Shown here piece after piece: positions 32,315 to 39,291 of a DNA stretch of 64,000 nt. Source of the DNA: Palsa-744 sp963734815. GTDB lineage: Bacteria; Actinomycetota; Thermoleophilia; Solirubrobacterales; Solirubrobacteraceae. The notes below the pieces were generated by a model, which had not been told where the DNA came from, ran no database searches, and worked only from the letters and a program-made list of their open reading frames with translations. The position numbers were made by a program, and so were the translations under genes. Numbering within the stretch: position 1 is the first letter of the stretch; each line of letters begins with the position of its first letter. The stretch covers positions 1,116,001 through 1,180,000 of the forward strand of contig CAVTIH010000001.1 in assembly GCA_963734815.1 (NCBI GenBank), in the 5' to 3' direction.

Positions 32315-32338
32315 CCTTACTTCTCGTAAAGAGTAAGG
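32315..32338. promoter_or_regulatory. Inverted repeat CCTTACT-N10-AGTAAGG over the antitoxin ribosome site
   Basis: The perfect 7-bp arms overlap the AAGGAG that precedes ATG 32347. AbrB/MazE-type antitoxins usually repress their own operon, and this dyad is a fitting operator. Confidence 0.5.
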
Positions 32339-32346
32339 AGAAGTGT

Positions 32347-32595
32347 ATGGACGCCGCTGCGCGGTTGACATCGAAGGGCCAGATCACGATTCCCAGGAGC
32401 GTTCGCGATGCGCTGCAGCTGCGCGAGGGCGATGAGGTTGTCTTCCGAGTCGAGCGTCAGCGTGCCGTTCTGGCCAAGACTCCAGATTTCATCGAGCTGG
32501 CGGGGTCTGTGGCGACGCCCGCGGCGAAGCTCGGGACTCCGTGGGATGAGGTGCTGCGCCGTAGCCGGCGAGCGCGAGTGGAGAAGCGCCGCTGA
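32347..32595 (+). CDS. AbrB/MazE-family antitoxin
   Basis: An 82-residue protein with an N-terminal SpoVT/AbrB swapped-hairpin domain: RLTSKGQITIPRSVRDALQLREGDEVVFRVE is the classic pattern. The C-terminal tail (TPWDEVLRRSRRARVEK) would occupy the toxin. AAGGAG lies at a good distance before ATG 32347 within a dyad. Its stop overlaps the PIN gene start (CTGA). It neutralises the VapC-type toxin and probably autorepresses. Confidence 0.88.
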   Translation: MDAAARLTSKGQITIPRSVRDALQLREGDEVVFRVERQRAVLAKTPDFIELAGSVATPAAKLGTPWDEVLRRSRRARVEKRR

Positions 32596-32984
32596 GCGCG
32601 TTTCTCGACACGAACGTCCTCATTCGGCATCTCACGGGCGACCCGCCGGATATGGCCCAGCGGGCGACGGCGGCCCTGGCTGGCGAGGAGCAGTTGCTGC
32701 TGACGGATCTCGTGCTGGCCGAGTGCGTCTATGTGCTCGAGTCCTTCTACGAAGTCGAGCGAGTCCGGGTAGCGATACTGATGCGCTCCGCGATCGCGCT
32801 GGTCTCGGTCGAGGTGGTCGACGCATCACTGCTGCTGCGGGCGCTTGAGGTCTACGAGCTCCACAGGCTCGACTTTGCCGAGGCCTACCTGGTGGCCAAC
32901 GCCGAGTCCACGGGCGTGCGCCGCGTGCTCTCCTTCGACCGGACGATCGACCGTGCGCAATCGGTCTCCAGGGTCGAGCCCTAG
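32592..32984 (+). CDS. PIN-domain toxin (VapC-like), apparent CTG start
   Basis: A 130-residue PIN RNase: LDTNVLIR (first Asp), VLAECVYVL (Glu), DFAEAYLV (third acidic) and SFDRTID (fourth) give the full metal-binding set. The first ATG in frame (32652) would remove the LDTN strand and the first catalytic Asp, so initiation must be upstream. The only candidate between the antitoxin stop and LDTN is CTG 32592, in a CTGA overlap. Translational coupling would explain a weak start. The target RNA is unknown. Confidence 0.85.
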   Translation: MSAFLDTNVLIRHLTGDPPDMAQRATAALAGEEQLLLTDLVLAECVYVLESFYEVERVRVAILMRSAIALVSVEVVDASLLLRALEVYELHRLDFAEAYLVANAESTGVRRVLSFDRTIDRAQSVSRVEP

Positions 32985-33074
32985 CAGCGCCGACGGGATC
33001 CTGGCCTGATCCCCTGAGTTCGGTGCTTGTGAGAGTTTCTCGCGTCCATGATGATGGGCGAGGAAGGAACTCTG

Positions 33075-33168
33075 ATGAAGCGACGCAGGCATACGCCGGA
33101 GCAGATCATCCGCAAACTGCGGGAGGCCGAGCGGATGCTCGGTGAGGCAAGACGATCCCGGAGGCGGC
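33075..33168 (+). pseudogene. IS3-family transposase OrfA fragment
   Basis: MKRRRHTPEQIIRKLREAER is the standard start of IS3-family OrfA. After MLGE the expected GKTIPEAA continuation appears in another frame (one base missing near 33144), and nothing recognisable follows. So only about 95 bp of the 5' end remain. The sequence before it (from about 33008) may include the left end of the element. Confidence 0.75.
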
Positions 33169-33344
33169 GATCTTATGTGTGTAGATCTCGGGCTGCGCGT
33201 CGAGCGCCCTGGCGCGGTTGGCGATATCGCGGAGCACTCCCAGCGTAATGTTCTCTTGCAGGCTCGCAGTCGGTCGTGTGCGCATCCCGTGCCTCGCGTA
33301 CGCCACCACAGGAGAGCTTGTTCTGAAGCTCTCGATCCTTGATT
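33169..33344. other. Degraded gap downstream of the IS scrap
   Basis: No intact gene. On the minus strand a piece resembling coding sequence (ITLGVLRDIANRARALDAQ) is visible over about 33180-33270 but is too short to identify. It probably is a remnant cut by past insertions. Confidence 0.35.
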
Positions 33345-33650
33345 ATGTCTGACACAATTGCTAAACTGGATGGTCCCGACGTGCGGTTCGCGCGATCTGC
33401 GACCCGTCACCGCATCTCAAAGGACCGCATCCGCCATGTCATCGCCAACTATCGAGTCCGCTTCGACGAGCTGCCGCCAGACACGGAGGGGGCTCGCGCA
33501 CGCTCGACGCGCGTCGTCTATCTCGGAGACGACGATCATGGACACGCGCTGGAGGTTATGGCGGTCGCGGGCAAGCACGACGAGCTGCTGGTGATCCATG
33601 CGATGGAGCTGCGCGACAGGTACCGAAAGCGTTACGAGGACCGGAGATGA
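33345..33650 (+). CDS. Putative toxin paired with a CopG-type antitoxin
   Basis: A 101-residue protein: RHRISKDRIRHVIANY in the N-terminal half, then a beta strand pair (RVVYLGDDDHGHALEVMAV and DELLVIHAMELRDRYRKRYED). The layout (small, basic ends, immediately before a ribbon-helix-helix gene with a four-base ATGA overlap) is that of type II toxins. It resembles BrnT only in size and its partner; the BrnT sequence signature is absent. ATG 33345 is preferred. The activity is unknown. Confidence 0.65.
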   Translation: MSDTIAKLDGPDVRFARSATRHRISKDRIRHVIANYRVRFDELPPDTEGARARSTRVVYLGDDDHGHALEVMAVAGKHDELLVIHAMELRDRYRKRYEDRR

Positions 33651-33922
33651 CTAAGTTCACAACAGCTAGCGGTGAGGTTCTCACCGACGAGGACATTGAG
33701 GCGCTGGCCGACGAGGCCGAGCGCGGCTACGACTTGGACAAGGCGATCAGGGTTACGGTCGGACGGCCGTCCCTCGGCACAAAGGGCGCTTCGCCGCGCG
33801 TGCAGGTTCGCGTCGACCCCGATCTTGCTAAGGCCCTGCGAGCACGCGCGCACAGGGAGCACCGCTCCGTCAGCGAGATCGCCCGCACAGCTCTGCGTGA
33901 ATACGTAGACCGAGCTGCCTAA
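33647..33922 (+). CDS. Ribbon-helix-helix (CopG-type) antitoxin
   Basis: 91 residues. An acidic N-terminus (GEVLTDEDIEALADEAERGYDLDKAIR) that may contact the toxin precedes a C-terminal ribbon-helix-helix domain (RVQVRVDPDLAKALRARAHREHRSVSEIARTALREYV), the DNA-binding unit of CopG/Arc-type repressors. ATG 33647 overlaps the toxin stop. It should bind the operon's operator and block its partner. Confidence 0.8.
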   Translation: MTKFTTASGEVLTDEDIEALADEAERGYDLDKAIRVTVGRPSLGTKGASPRVQVRVDPDLAKALRARAHREHRSVSEIARTALREYVDRAA

Positions 33923-34030
33923 ACGGCCGATCACGGCGCGCCTCCATGCACGAGACCGCACGGCATGGGTGCGGAGATCAAGAAACGCTATCGCGCTCTA
34001 CGAAGGCGCGCTGTGGCTGCGTGCCAGATC

Positions 34031-34699
34031 TCAGCAGTCGCTGGTAAGCGTGTCGCGGCGACGGTTGCCCGCCCAAGTCGTCGCGGCGATCAGCGCCGCG
34101 ATGCCGATCCCGACCGCCAAGCAGTCGCCCGCGACGAGCAGGTAGCCGCCATTGCGGTGGGGGTTCACGAAGAAGTACGGGTACCAGTCCACGATTGCGC
34201 CGCGCGCCAGCGTATAGAGCACGTACAGCAGCGGGAAGGCCATCCACATTACGAGCGTCCGCGCGAGGTCGAGGCGCACGCTGGGCGGGTCGAACAGCCA
34301 GTCGAGCGTCACTGCCACAGGCATCAGGTAGTGAAGGATCGCGTTCACCCACGGGTATGCCGGAGCGTGCCCGGAGAGAAGCAACAGGTACACGATCCCG
34401 GTCGTCAGGATGTAGACGACCGCGGCGCCCCTGAACAGCTCGACCGTGCGAGAGCGCGTGTGTGCGGGGCGGAGCGCTCCGTGCAGAAGCATCGCCACCG
34501 CGAACAGGTTGCTCAGGACGGTGAAATAGCTGAAGTAGTCGCCGTCACTGACCCCAGGTCCTGCCATCACGTCGTAGCCGATCGCTGTGAGCGCCAGCAG
34601 CGCCAGCAGCGCACGACAGACACGCAGCGCCGGCTCGCTCAGCGCCCCGCGCCGCTGGCGGCGCTCAACGCTCGCGGCCGAAGAAGAATGAGAGGGCAC
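34031..34699 (-). CDS. Pr6Pr family membrane protein
   Basis: A 222-residue protein with six predicted membrane segments. Landmarks of the Pr6Pr (FAR-17a/AIG1-like) family are present: FSYFTVLSNLFAVAMLL, YILTTGIVYLLLLSG, ILHYLMPVAVTLDWLFDPP, FPLLYVLYTLARGAIVDWYPYFFV. The name refers to the conserved six-TM layout. Related eukaryotic AIG1/ADTRP proteins are threonine hydrolases acting on fatty-acid esters; a bacterial activity is not established. ATG 34699. It lies at the border back to ordinary chromosome. Confidence 0.85.
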   Translation of the reverse strand: MPSHSSSAASVERRQRRGALSEPALRVCRALLALLALTAIGYDVMAGPGVSDGDYFSYFTVLSNLFAVAMLLHGALRPAHTRSRTVELFRGAAVVYILTTGIVYLLLLSGHAPAYPWVNAILHYLMPVAVTLDWLFDPPSVRLDLARTLVMWMAFPLLYVLYTLARGAIVDWYPYFFVNPHRNGGYLLVAGDCLAVGIGIAALIAATTWAGNRRRDTLTSDC

Positions 34700-34741
34700 G
34701 ACACGACCCTAGTGATCGAACTTCTGTCGTGTCAAGTATCC

Positions 34742-35131
34742 ATGCGGCTGGTCCCTGAGCGTGGTGAGCTAGCTAGCGCGCAAGGCGCACCCAGCGCCGC
34801 TGTTATCGTTGCCGGCGTCGTGCTTTGCAAGCACCAAGACCACATCAAGCTCTCGGAACTTCCTGAAGAGGTGGCCGGCTGCGAGGAGTGCCTGGCCACG
34901 GGTCAGCCTTGGCTGCACCTGCGGATCTGCCTGGAGTGCGGTCGCGTCGGCTGCTGCGACGATTCTCCCAACCGCCACGCAACAGCTCACGCCAACGCCA
35001 GCGGGCACCCGATCATTCGATCGCTCGAGCCGCGCGAGGAGTGGGCGTGGTGCTACATCGACCAAATCGGGATGCTTGTCCCGCAGGTGACCGGGTCAAC
35101 CCGGATACCTCCCTCGCCCCTGGGTGGATGA
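34742..35131 (+). CDS. UBP-type zinc finger protein
   Basis: A 129-residue protein with a bacterial UBP (ZnF-UBP/BUZ-like) zinc finger: CKH...GCEECLATGQPWLHLRICLECGRVGCCDDSPNRHATAH...HPIIRSLEPREEWAWCYID, with all expected Cys/His ligands. In eukaryotes the domain binds the ubiquitin C-terminus; in bacteria it is common in actinobacteria with an unknown ligand. ATG 34742 with a weak ribosome site. Upstream sequence in the same frame is not coding-like. Confidence 0.82.
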   Translation: MRLVPERGELASAQGAPSAAVIVAGVVLCKHQDHIKLSELPEEVAGCEECLATGQPWLHLRICLECGRVGCCDDSPNRHATAHANASGHPIIRSLEPREEWAWCYIDQIGMLVPQVTGSTRIPPSPLGG

Positions 35132-35174
35132 GCTGCGACGGAGGAGGAGCGCATCGGGTTGATCGGATTCTCCG

Positions 35175-35229
35175 CGCCGATTGACCCGCGCGGCGCCGAT
35201 GGACCCGCGCGCCGCCGACTGAGCGCGCC
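35175..35229. repeat. Three tandem 19-bp repeats (third partial)
   Basis: Units at 35175-35193, 35194-35212 and 35213-35229 with core CGCCGATKGACCCGCGCG. The gap 35132-35281 otherwise holds nothing recognisable. No spacers, so not a CRISPR array. Confidence 0.8.
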
Positions 35230-35281
35230 AAAGGGGGCCAGCGACACACACCGCTCGCCCGCAAGGTAGGATGATCTGCCG

Positions 35282-35452
35282 ATGGGATTGATCACTGCCA
35301 TCACCGCCGGCCTGGTCGTCTGGATCGTGCTCTGGGCGCTGGGCGCCAAGGGGTTCGACGCGTTCATGCTCGCTGCCCTCATCATGCTGGTGGGCGCCTG
35401 CTTGCGGATCGTCGCCGGCTACCTGCCCGGCCGCCGTCGCAGCGACGCCTGA
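35282..35452 (+). CDS. Small two-helix membrane protein
   Basis: 56 residues: MGLITAITAGLVVWIVLWALG, a short loop KGFDAF, then MLAALIMLVGACLRIVAGYL and a basic tail PGRRRSDA. Two predicted transmembrane helices with a cytoplasmic tail. A G-rich ribosome-like AGGATGATCTG precedes the ATG. It ends 7 bp before the binding-protein gene, so the two are probably co-transcribed. Small enough to be missed by gene callers. Function unknown. Confidence 0.65.
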   Translation: MGLITAITAGLVVWIVLWALGAKGFDAFMLAALIMLVGACLRIVAGYLPGRRRSDA

Positions 35453-35459
35453 GCGGCCC

Positions 35460-36731
35460 GTGCGGCTCTGCCGGCCCTCTGGATCCACGCCCCGTCTTCT
35501 GCTGGCCGGGCTCGCTATGCCCGCGCTGCTTGCCCTGCTCGCCCTGCTCTGCGGCTGCGGTGGGGTGGGCGTCTCCACCGCCGTCACGCTCCCCGGCCAG
35601 CTCACGGTCTACTCCAGCCTCCCCATGCAGGGGCCGCTCGCGGCCGACTCGCTGCAGATCGAAAACGGCGAGAAGCTGGCGCTCGCCCAGGTTGGGGGGC
35701 GCGTGGGGCGCTTCAAGATCGACTACGCCTCGCTCGACGACGCCAACCCTAAGACCGGGGAAGCCGATCCTGGGATCATCGCCTCCAACGCGCGCGTCGC
35801 CACGCAGGACACCTCCACGATCGCCTACATCGGTGAGCTCGGCTCGGCCGCCACGGCCGTCTCGCTGTCGTTCGTCAACGGTGCCGGCATCCTCCAGGTG
35901 AGCCCCTCAAGCCCCTATGTTGGCCTCACCTCCTCGCTCGATGCCGGTCAGGACGAACCGGAACGCTTCTACCCCAGCGGCCAGCGCACGTTTGCGCGGC
36001 TGATGCCCGGCGACCAGGTGCAGGCTGCCGCCCAGGTGCAGCTGATGCGCAAGCTGCATCTGCCGAGCGTGTACGTGATCGACGACCTCGACCCCTTCAA
36101 CGCCCCGCTCGCGTCGATCTTTGCCGAAGACGCCAAGCGCGCGAAGATAGCGGTGCTCGGCGAAGACCAGATCGAAACGACCTCCGGGGCGGAATTCTCC
36201 GGGGAGGTCCACAAGGTGCTGGAAAGCGGCGCCCGCGCGGTGTTCTTCAGCGGTGCTCCCAACGCCGGCGCGGTGGCGCTGTGGCAGCAGTTGCACGCCG
36301 CCGACTCCCACCTGCGCCTGTTGGGGCCGAGCAGCCTCGCCGAACCCTCATTCGCCGCACAGATCGGGTCGGCCGCGGCGCACACCTACCTCACCACGCC
36401 GTTGTTGCCGACGGCGCTCTACCCGCCGCCCGCGCAACCGGTGCTCGCGGAATACCGCCGGCGCTTCCACCACGGCGCCGGGCCCTACGCGCTGTACGGG
36501 TATGAGGCGATGAGCGCCGTGCTGCTCGCGATCCACCGCGCCGGGCGTCACGGCAACGACCGCGAGACGGTGATCCACAAGTTCTTCGCGATTCGCGACC
36601 GCGACTCTGTGCTCGGGCGCTACTCGGTGCTGCCCAGCGGCGACACCACCTTCTCTCGCTACGCGGTTGACCGCGTGCGCTCCGGGCGGCTGGTGTTCTA
36701 TCGGGCGCTCCAGCTGTCGCCTGAAAGCTGA
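35460..36731 (+). CDS. ABC transporter substrate-binding protein, branched-chain amino acid type
   Basis: A 423-residue lipoprotein-like protein. An N-terminal signal segment (LLLAGLAMPALLALLALLCGC) ends in a non-standard lipobox with Cys at about 33. The mature part is a type I periplasmic-binding fold, as in LivJ/amide-binding receptors (TVYSSLPMQGPLAADSLQIENGEKLALAQ, AYIGELGSAATAVSLSFVNGAGILQVSPSS, ALYGYEAMSAVLLAI). It would bind a small ligand outside the membrane. No permease or ATPase genes adjoin, so it could be an orphan receptor. GTG start 35460. Its 3' end overlaps the convergent oxidoreductase by 34 bp. Confidence 0.8.
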   Translation: MRLCRPSGSTPRLLLAGLAMPALLALLALLCGCGGVGVSTAVTLPGQLTVYSSLPMQGPLAADSLQIENGEKLALAQVGGRVGRFKIDYASLDDANPKTGEADPGIIASNARVATQDTSTIAYIGELGSAATAVSLSFVNGAGILQVSPSSPYVGLTSSLDAGQDEPERFYPSGQRTFARLMPGDQVQAAAQVQLMRKLHLPSVYVIDDLDPFNAPLASIFAEDAKRAKIAVLGEDQIETTSGAEFSGEVHKVLESGARAVFFSGAPNAGAVALWQQLHAADSHLRLLGPSSLAEPSFAAQIGSAAAHTYLTTPLLPTALYPPPAQPVLAEYRRRFHHGAGPYALYGYEAMSAVLLAIHRAGRHGNDRETVIHKFFAIRDRDSVLGRYSVLPSGDTTFSRYAVDRVRSGRLVFYRALQLSPES

Positions 36732-37642
36732 CTCAGCGCCGCTCCCAGCGCCTCATCGAGATGGGGGTGGCGGAACTCGTAGCCCAGCACCAGTGGCTTC
36801 GCCGGCAGCACTCGTGCTCCGGTGGTGACGATCTGCGCCATCTCCCCATACAGCAGCGTCAGCGCCGCCGCTGGCACCGGCAGCAGCGCGGGGCGATGCA
36901 GCGCGCGTCCCAGCGCGCGTGAGAGCTCCCTGTTGGTGACCGGCTCGGGGGCAGTCCCGTTGACCGGGCCCGACCAGCGCTCGTCGTTGAGCGCCGCTTG
37001 GATCACTCCCACCAGGTCGTCCACGTGGATCCACGACACATACTGGGCTCCCCCCGCCACCGGGCCGCCGACGCCCATCCGGAAGGGGGGCAGCATCTTC
37101 GCCAGTGCGCCGCCGCGGGAATCGAGCACCACGCCGGTACGCACCTGCACCGCCCGCATCCCCAGCCGCTGCGCCGCGCGAGCCTGCGTCTCCCAGGCGA
37201 CGCACACTTGCGCCAGGAAGTCGCTCCCGGGCGGCGCCTCCTCGTCGAGGGGCTCCTCGCCGCGCGGGCCGTAGTAGCCGATCGCCGAGCCGCTCACCAG
37301 TACGCCAGGCCGGCTACCTCCCGCAGAGGCACATGCGCTCAACCCCTCCACCAGGTGGCGCGTGCCGATCGTGCGGCTTTCGCGGATCGCCCGCTTGGCG
37401 CGCGCGCTCCAGCGCTGCGCCACGTTCTCGCCGGCGAGGTGCACCACCGCGTCGCGTCCTTCGAGCGCCTGCTTTGGTGCCGGTTCGCTCAGCGGATCCC
37501 AGCTCACCGCCTTCACACCAAGCTTTGCCTCGGCCCGGGCGGGGTCGCGCGACAGGACGGTGACGTCGGCCCCCGCTGCGAGGAGCCGCTCGACCAGCGT
37601 GGTGCCGATCAGGCCCGTCGCGCCGGTGAGCGTGACCCGCAT
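36698..37642 (-). CDS. TIGR01777 family epimerase/oxidoreductase
   Basis: A 314-residue extended-SDR-like protein. N-terminal GATGLIG (7-13) is the NAD(P)-binding glycine motif. Family marks are VVHLAGENVAQRWSARAKRAIRESRTIGTRHLVE, SGSAIGYYGPRGEEPLDEE and the C-terminal DUF1731-like LGYEFRHPHLDEAL. The exact reaction is not established (SulA/YfcH relatives). It lies 4 bp downstream of the malic enzyme stop on the same strand, so both are probably one operon. ATG 37642. Confidence 0.9.
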   Translation of the reverse strand: MRVTLTGATGLIGTTLVERLLAAGADVTVLSRDPARAEAKLGVKAVSWDPLSEPAPKQALEGRDAVVHLAGENVAQRWSARAKRAIRESRTIGTRHLVEGLSACASAGGSRPGVLVSGSAIGYYGPRGEEPLDEEAPPGSDFLAQVCVAWETQARAAQRLGMRAVQVRTGVVLDSRGGALAKMLPPFRMGVGGPVAGGAQYVSWIHVDDLVGVIQAALNDERWSGPVNGTAPEPVTNRELSRALGRALHRPALLPVPAAALTLLYGEMAQIVTTGARVLPAKPLVLGYEFRHPHLDEALGAALSQLSGDSWSAR

Positions 37643-37646
37643 CGCC

Positions 37647-39125
37647 TCACGCCGCGGCGGGTGTCCCGGTGGGGGTGTCGGCCTGGGCGAAACCGACCTC
37701 CTGGCCAGCCAGCGCCATGCCGCTGGCGCGTGCCTCCCCGGCCACGGCCGCCGCCACCGCGGGCGCGACGTCGCGGTTGAAGACGGAGGGGATTATGTAG
37801 TCCTCGCGCAGCTCCTCCTCGGGAACGATCTCGGCGATCGCGCGCGCGGCGGCCATCTTCATCGCCTCGGTGATCGCCGGCGCGCGCACGTCCAGCGCGC
37901 CGCGGAAGATCCCCGGGAAGCACAGCACGTTGTTGATCTGGTTGGGGTAGTCGGAGCGGCCGGTCGCCATGATCCGCACGTACGGTGCCGCCTCCTCGGG
38001 GATCACCTCGGGGTTGGGGTTGGCCATCGCGAACACCATCGCGTCGTCATTCATCAGCTCCAGCGCCTGCGCCGGCAGCGCGCGCGCGCCCGAGACGCCG
38101 ATCAACAGGTCGGCGCCCTCGATCACCTCGGCCGGCGCGCCCGCGCGGCAGTCGGGGTTGGTGACCTCCGCGTACCACCGCTTCACCGGGTTCATCGTGC
38201 CGTCGAGGTAGTCCTCGCGGCGCACGTGCAGCGCCCCTTTGGAGTCGGCGCCGATGATGTGACGCACGCCCGCCTCGCGCATGATCTTGGTAACCGCGAT
38301 TCCCGCCGCGCCGAGGCCGAGCACCAGCACGCGCAGGTCCTCCAGGCGGCGGTCGGTGAGCTTCACGGCGTTCAGCAGTGCCGCCATCACCACCACCGCG
38401 GTGCCGTGCTGGTCGTCGTGGAACACGGGGATGTCGAGCTCCCGCTGCAGGCGCTCCTCGATCTCGAAGCAGCGTGGCGCGGAGATGTCCTCGAGGTTGA
38501 TCCCCCCGAACCCCGGCGCCATCAGCTTGACGGTGCGCACGATCTCGTCGGGGTCCTTGGTGTCGAGGCAGATCGGGAAGGCGTCGACGCCGGCGAACTC
38601 CTTGAACAGGCACGCCTTGCCCTCCATCACTGGCATCGCCGCCGCCGGGCCGATGTCGCCCAGGCCCAGCACCGCCGTGCCGTCGGAGACGACTGCCACG
38701 GTGTTGCGCTTGATCGTGTACTGAGCCGCCTTGTCGGGGTCGTCGCGGATCGCGATGCACACCCGCGCCACGCCCGGCGTGTACACCATCGAGAGATCGT
38801 CGCGCGTCTTCAGCGAGTGCTTGTTGCGCTGTTCGATCTTGCCGCCCACGTGCAGCAGGAAGGTGCGGTCGGTCGTGTCCACGACCTCGACGCCGGGGAT
38901 CGCCTCGATCGCCTCGAGGATCCTGCCCCAGTGTTCGCGGTTGGCGGCATCCACCACGATGTCTCTGACGCTGGCGCTCGCGTCGGCCTCCACCAGATCG
39001 ACCCCCACCACCACGCCGCCGGCCTCGCCGATCGCGCCGGTCACGAGCCCCACGGAGCCGGGGGCGGTGTCGTCCAGCCGGACGCGGATCGTCAGTCGGT
39101 ACTGCGCGCTGGGGGTGATGCTCAC
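37647..39125 (-). CDS. NAD(P)-dependent malic enzyme with N-terminal ACT-like domain
   Basis: 492 residues. Residues 1-90 look like an ACT regulatory domain (YRLTIRVRLDDTAPGSVGLVTGAIGEAGG). The malic enzyme core follows: SLKTRDDLSMVYTPGVARVC, the metal site FPICLDTKDPDEIV and EDISAPRCFEIEERL, the conserved HDDQHGTAVVVMAAL, and the dinucleotide-binding LGLGAAGIAV. It decarboxylates malate to pyruvate in the cytoplasm, yielding NAD(P)H. GTG 39125 with AGGAG upstream gives the usual length; a longer frame to 39308 overlaps the polA start. Confidence 0.9.
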   Translation of the reverse strand: MSITPSAQYRLTIRVRLDDTAPGSVGLVTGAIGEAGGVVVGVDLVEADASASVRDIVVDAANREHWGRILEAIEAIPGVEVVDTTDRTFLLHVGGKIEQRNKHSLKTRDDLSMVYTPGVARVCIAIRDDPDKAAQYTIKRNTVAVVSDGTAVLGLGDIGPAAAMPVMEGKACLFKEFAGVDAFPICLDTKDPDEIVRTVKLMAPGFGGINLEDISAPRCFEIEERLQRELDIPVFHDDQHGTAVVVMAALLNAVKLTDRRLEDLRVLVLGLGAAGIAVTKIMREAGVRHIIGADSKGALHVRREDYLDGTMNPVKRWYAEVTNPDCRAGAPAEVIEGADLLIGVSGARALPAQALELMNDDAMVFAMANPNPEVIPEEAAPYVRIMATGRSDYPNQINNVLCFPGIFRGALDVRAPAITEAMKMAAARAIAEIVPEEELREDYIIPSVFNRDVAPAVAAAVAGEARASGMALAGQEVGFAQADTPTGTPAAA

Positions 39126-39291
39126 GGAGAGTGGCTCCTGGATCGAGGGTTGCCGCCATGTTATTGCTCGGGAGGGGTCGGCATCCCGCCGTGAGGGATT
39201 GGGGGAGGAGGAGGGGGCGGGGCTCGTGTGGCGGTCAGTGTCCGGCTCGTGAGTGCTCGGGTGGCGGGGGCCTCGCGTAAAGTGCTGAGCG

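Larger units (their letters stand above)
31971..32346. promoter_or_regulatory. 376-bp gap between AbiEi and the AbrB/PIN module
   Basis: Holds the divergent promoters of two toxin-antitoxin loci, a TTGTCA box near the abiEi start, an AT-rich TTCTTTTAGTGTACG stretch, the CCAGG microsatellite at 32129 and the inverted repeat at 32315. No coding sequence is evident. Confidence 0.5.

Noticed and set aside
33345..33922. BrnT/BrnA toxin-antitoxin system
   Set aside because: The size and partner fit, but the BrnT signature (a W-D-x-x-K-x-x-x-N-x-x-K-H-type motif) is absent, so I left the toxin unnamed.
33965..34741. Upstream extension of the zinc finger gene
   Set aside because: It lies antisense to the Pr6Pr gene, and its translation lacks the composition of a real protein; the domain starts after ATG 34742.
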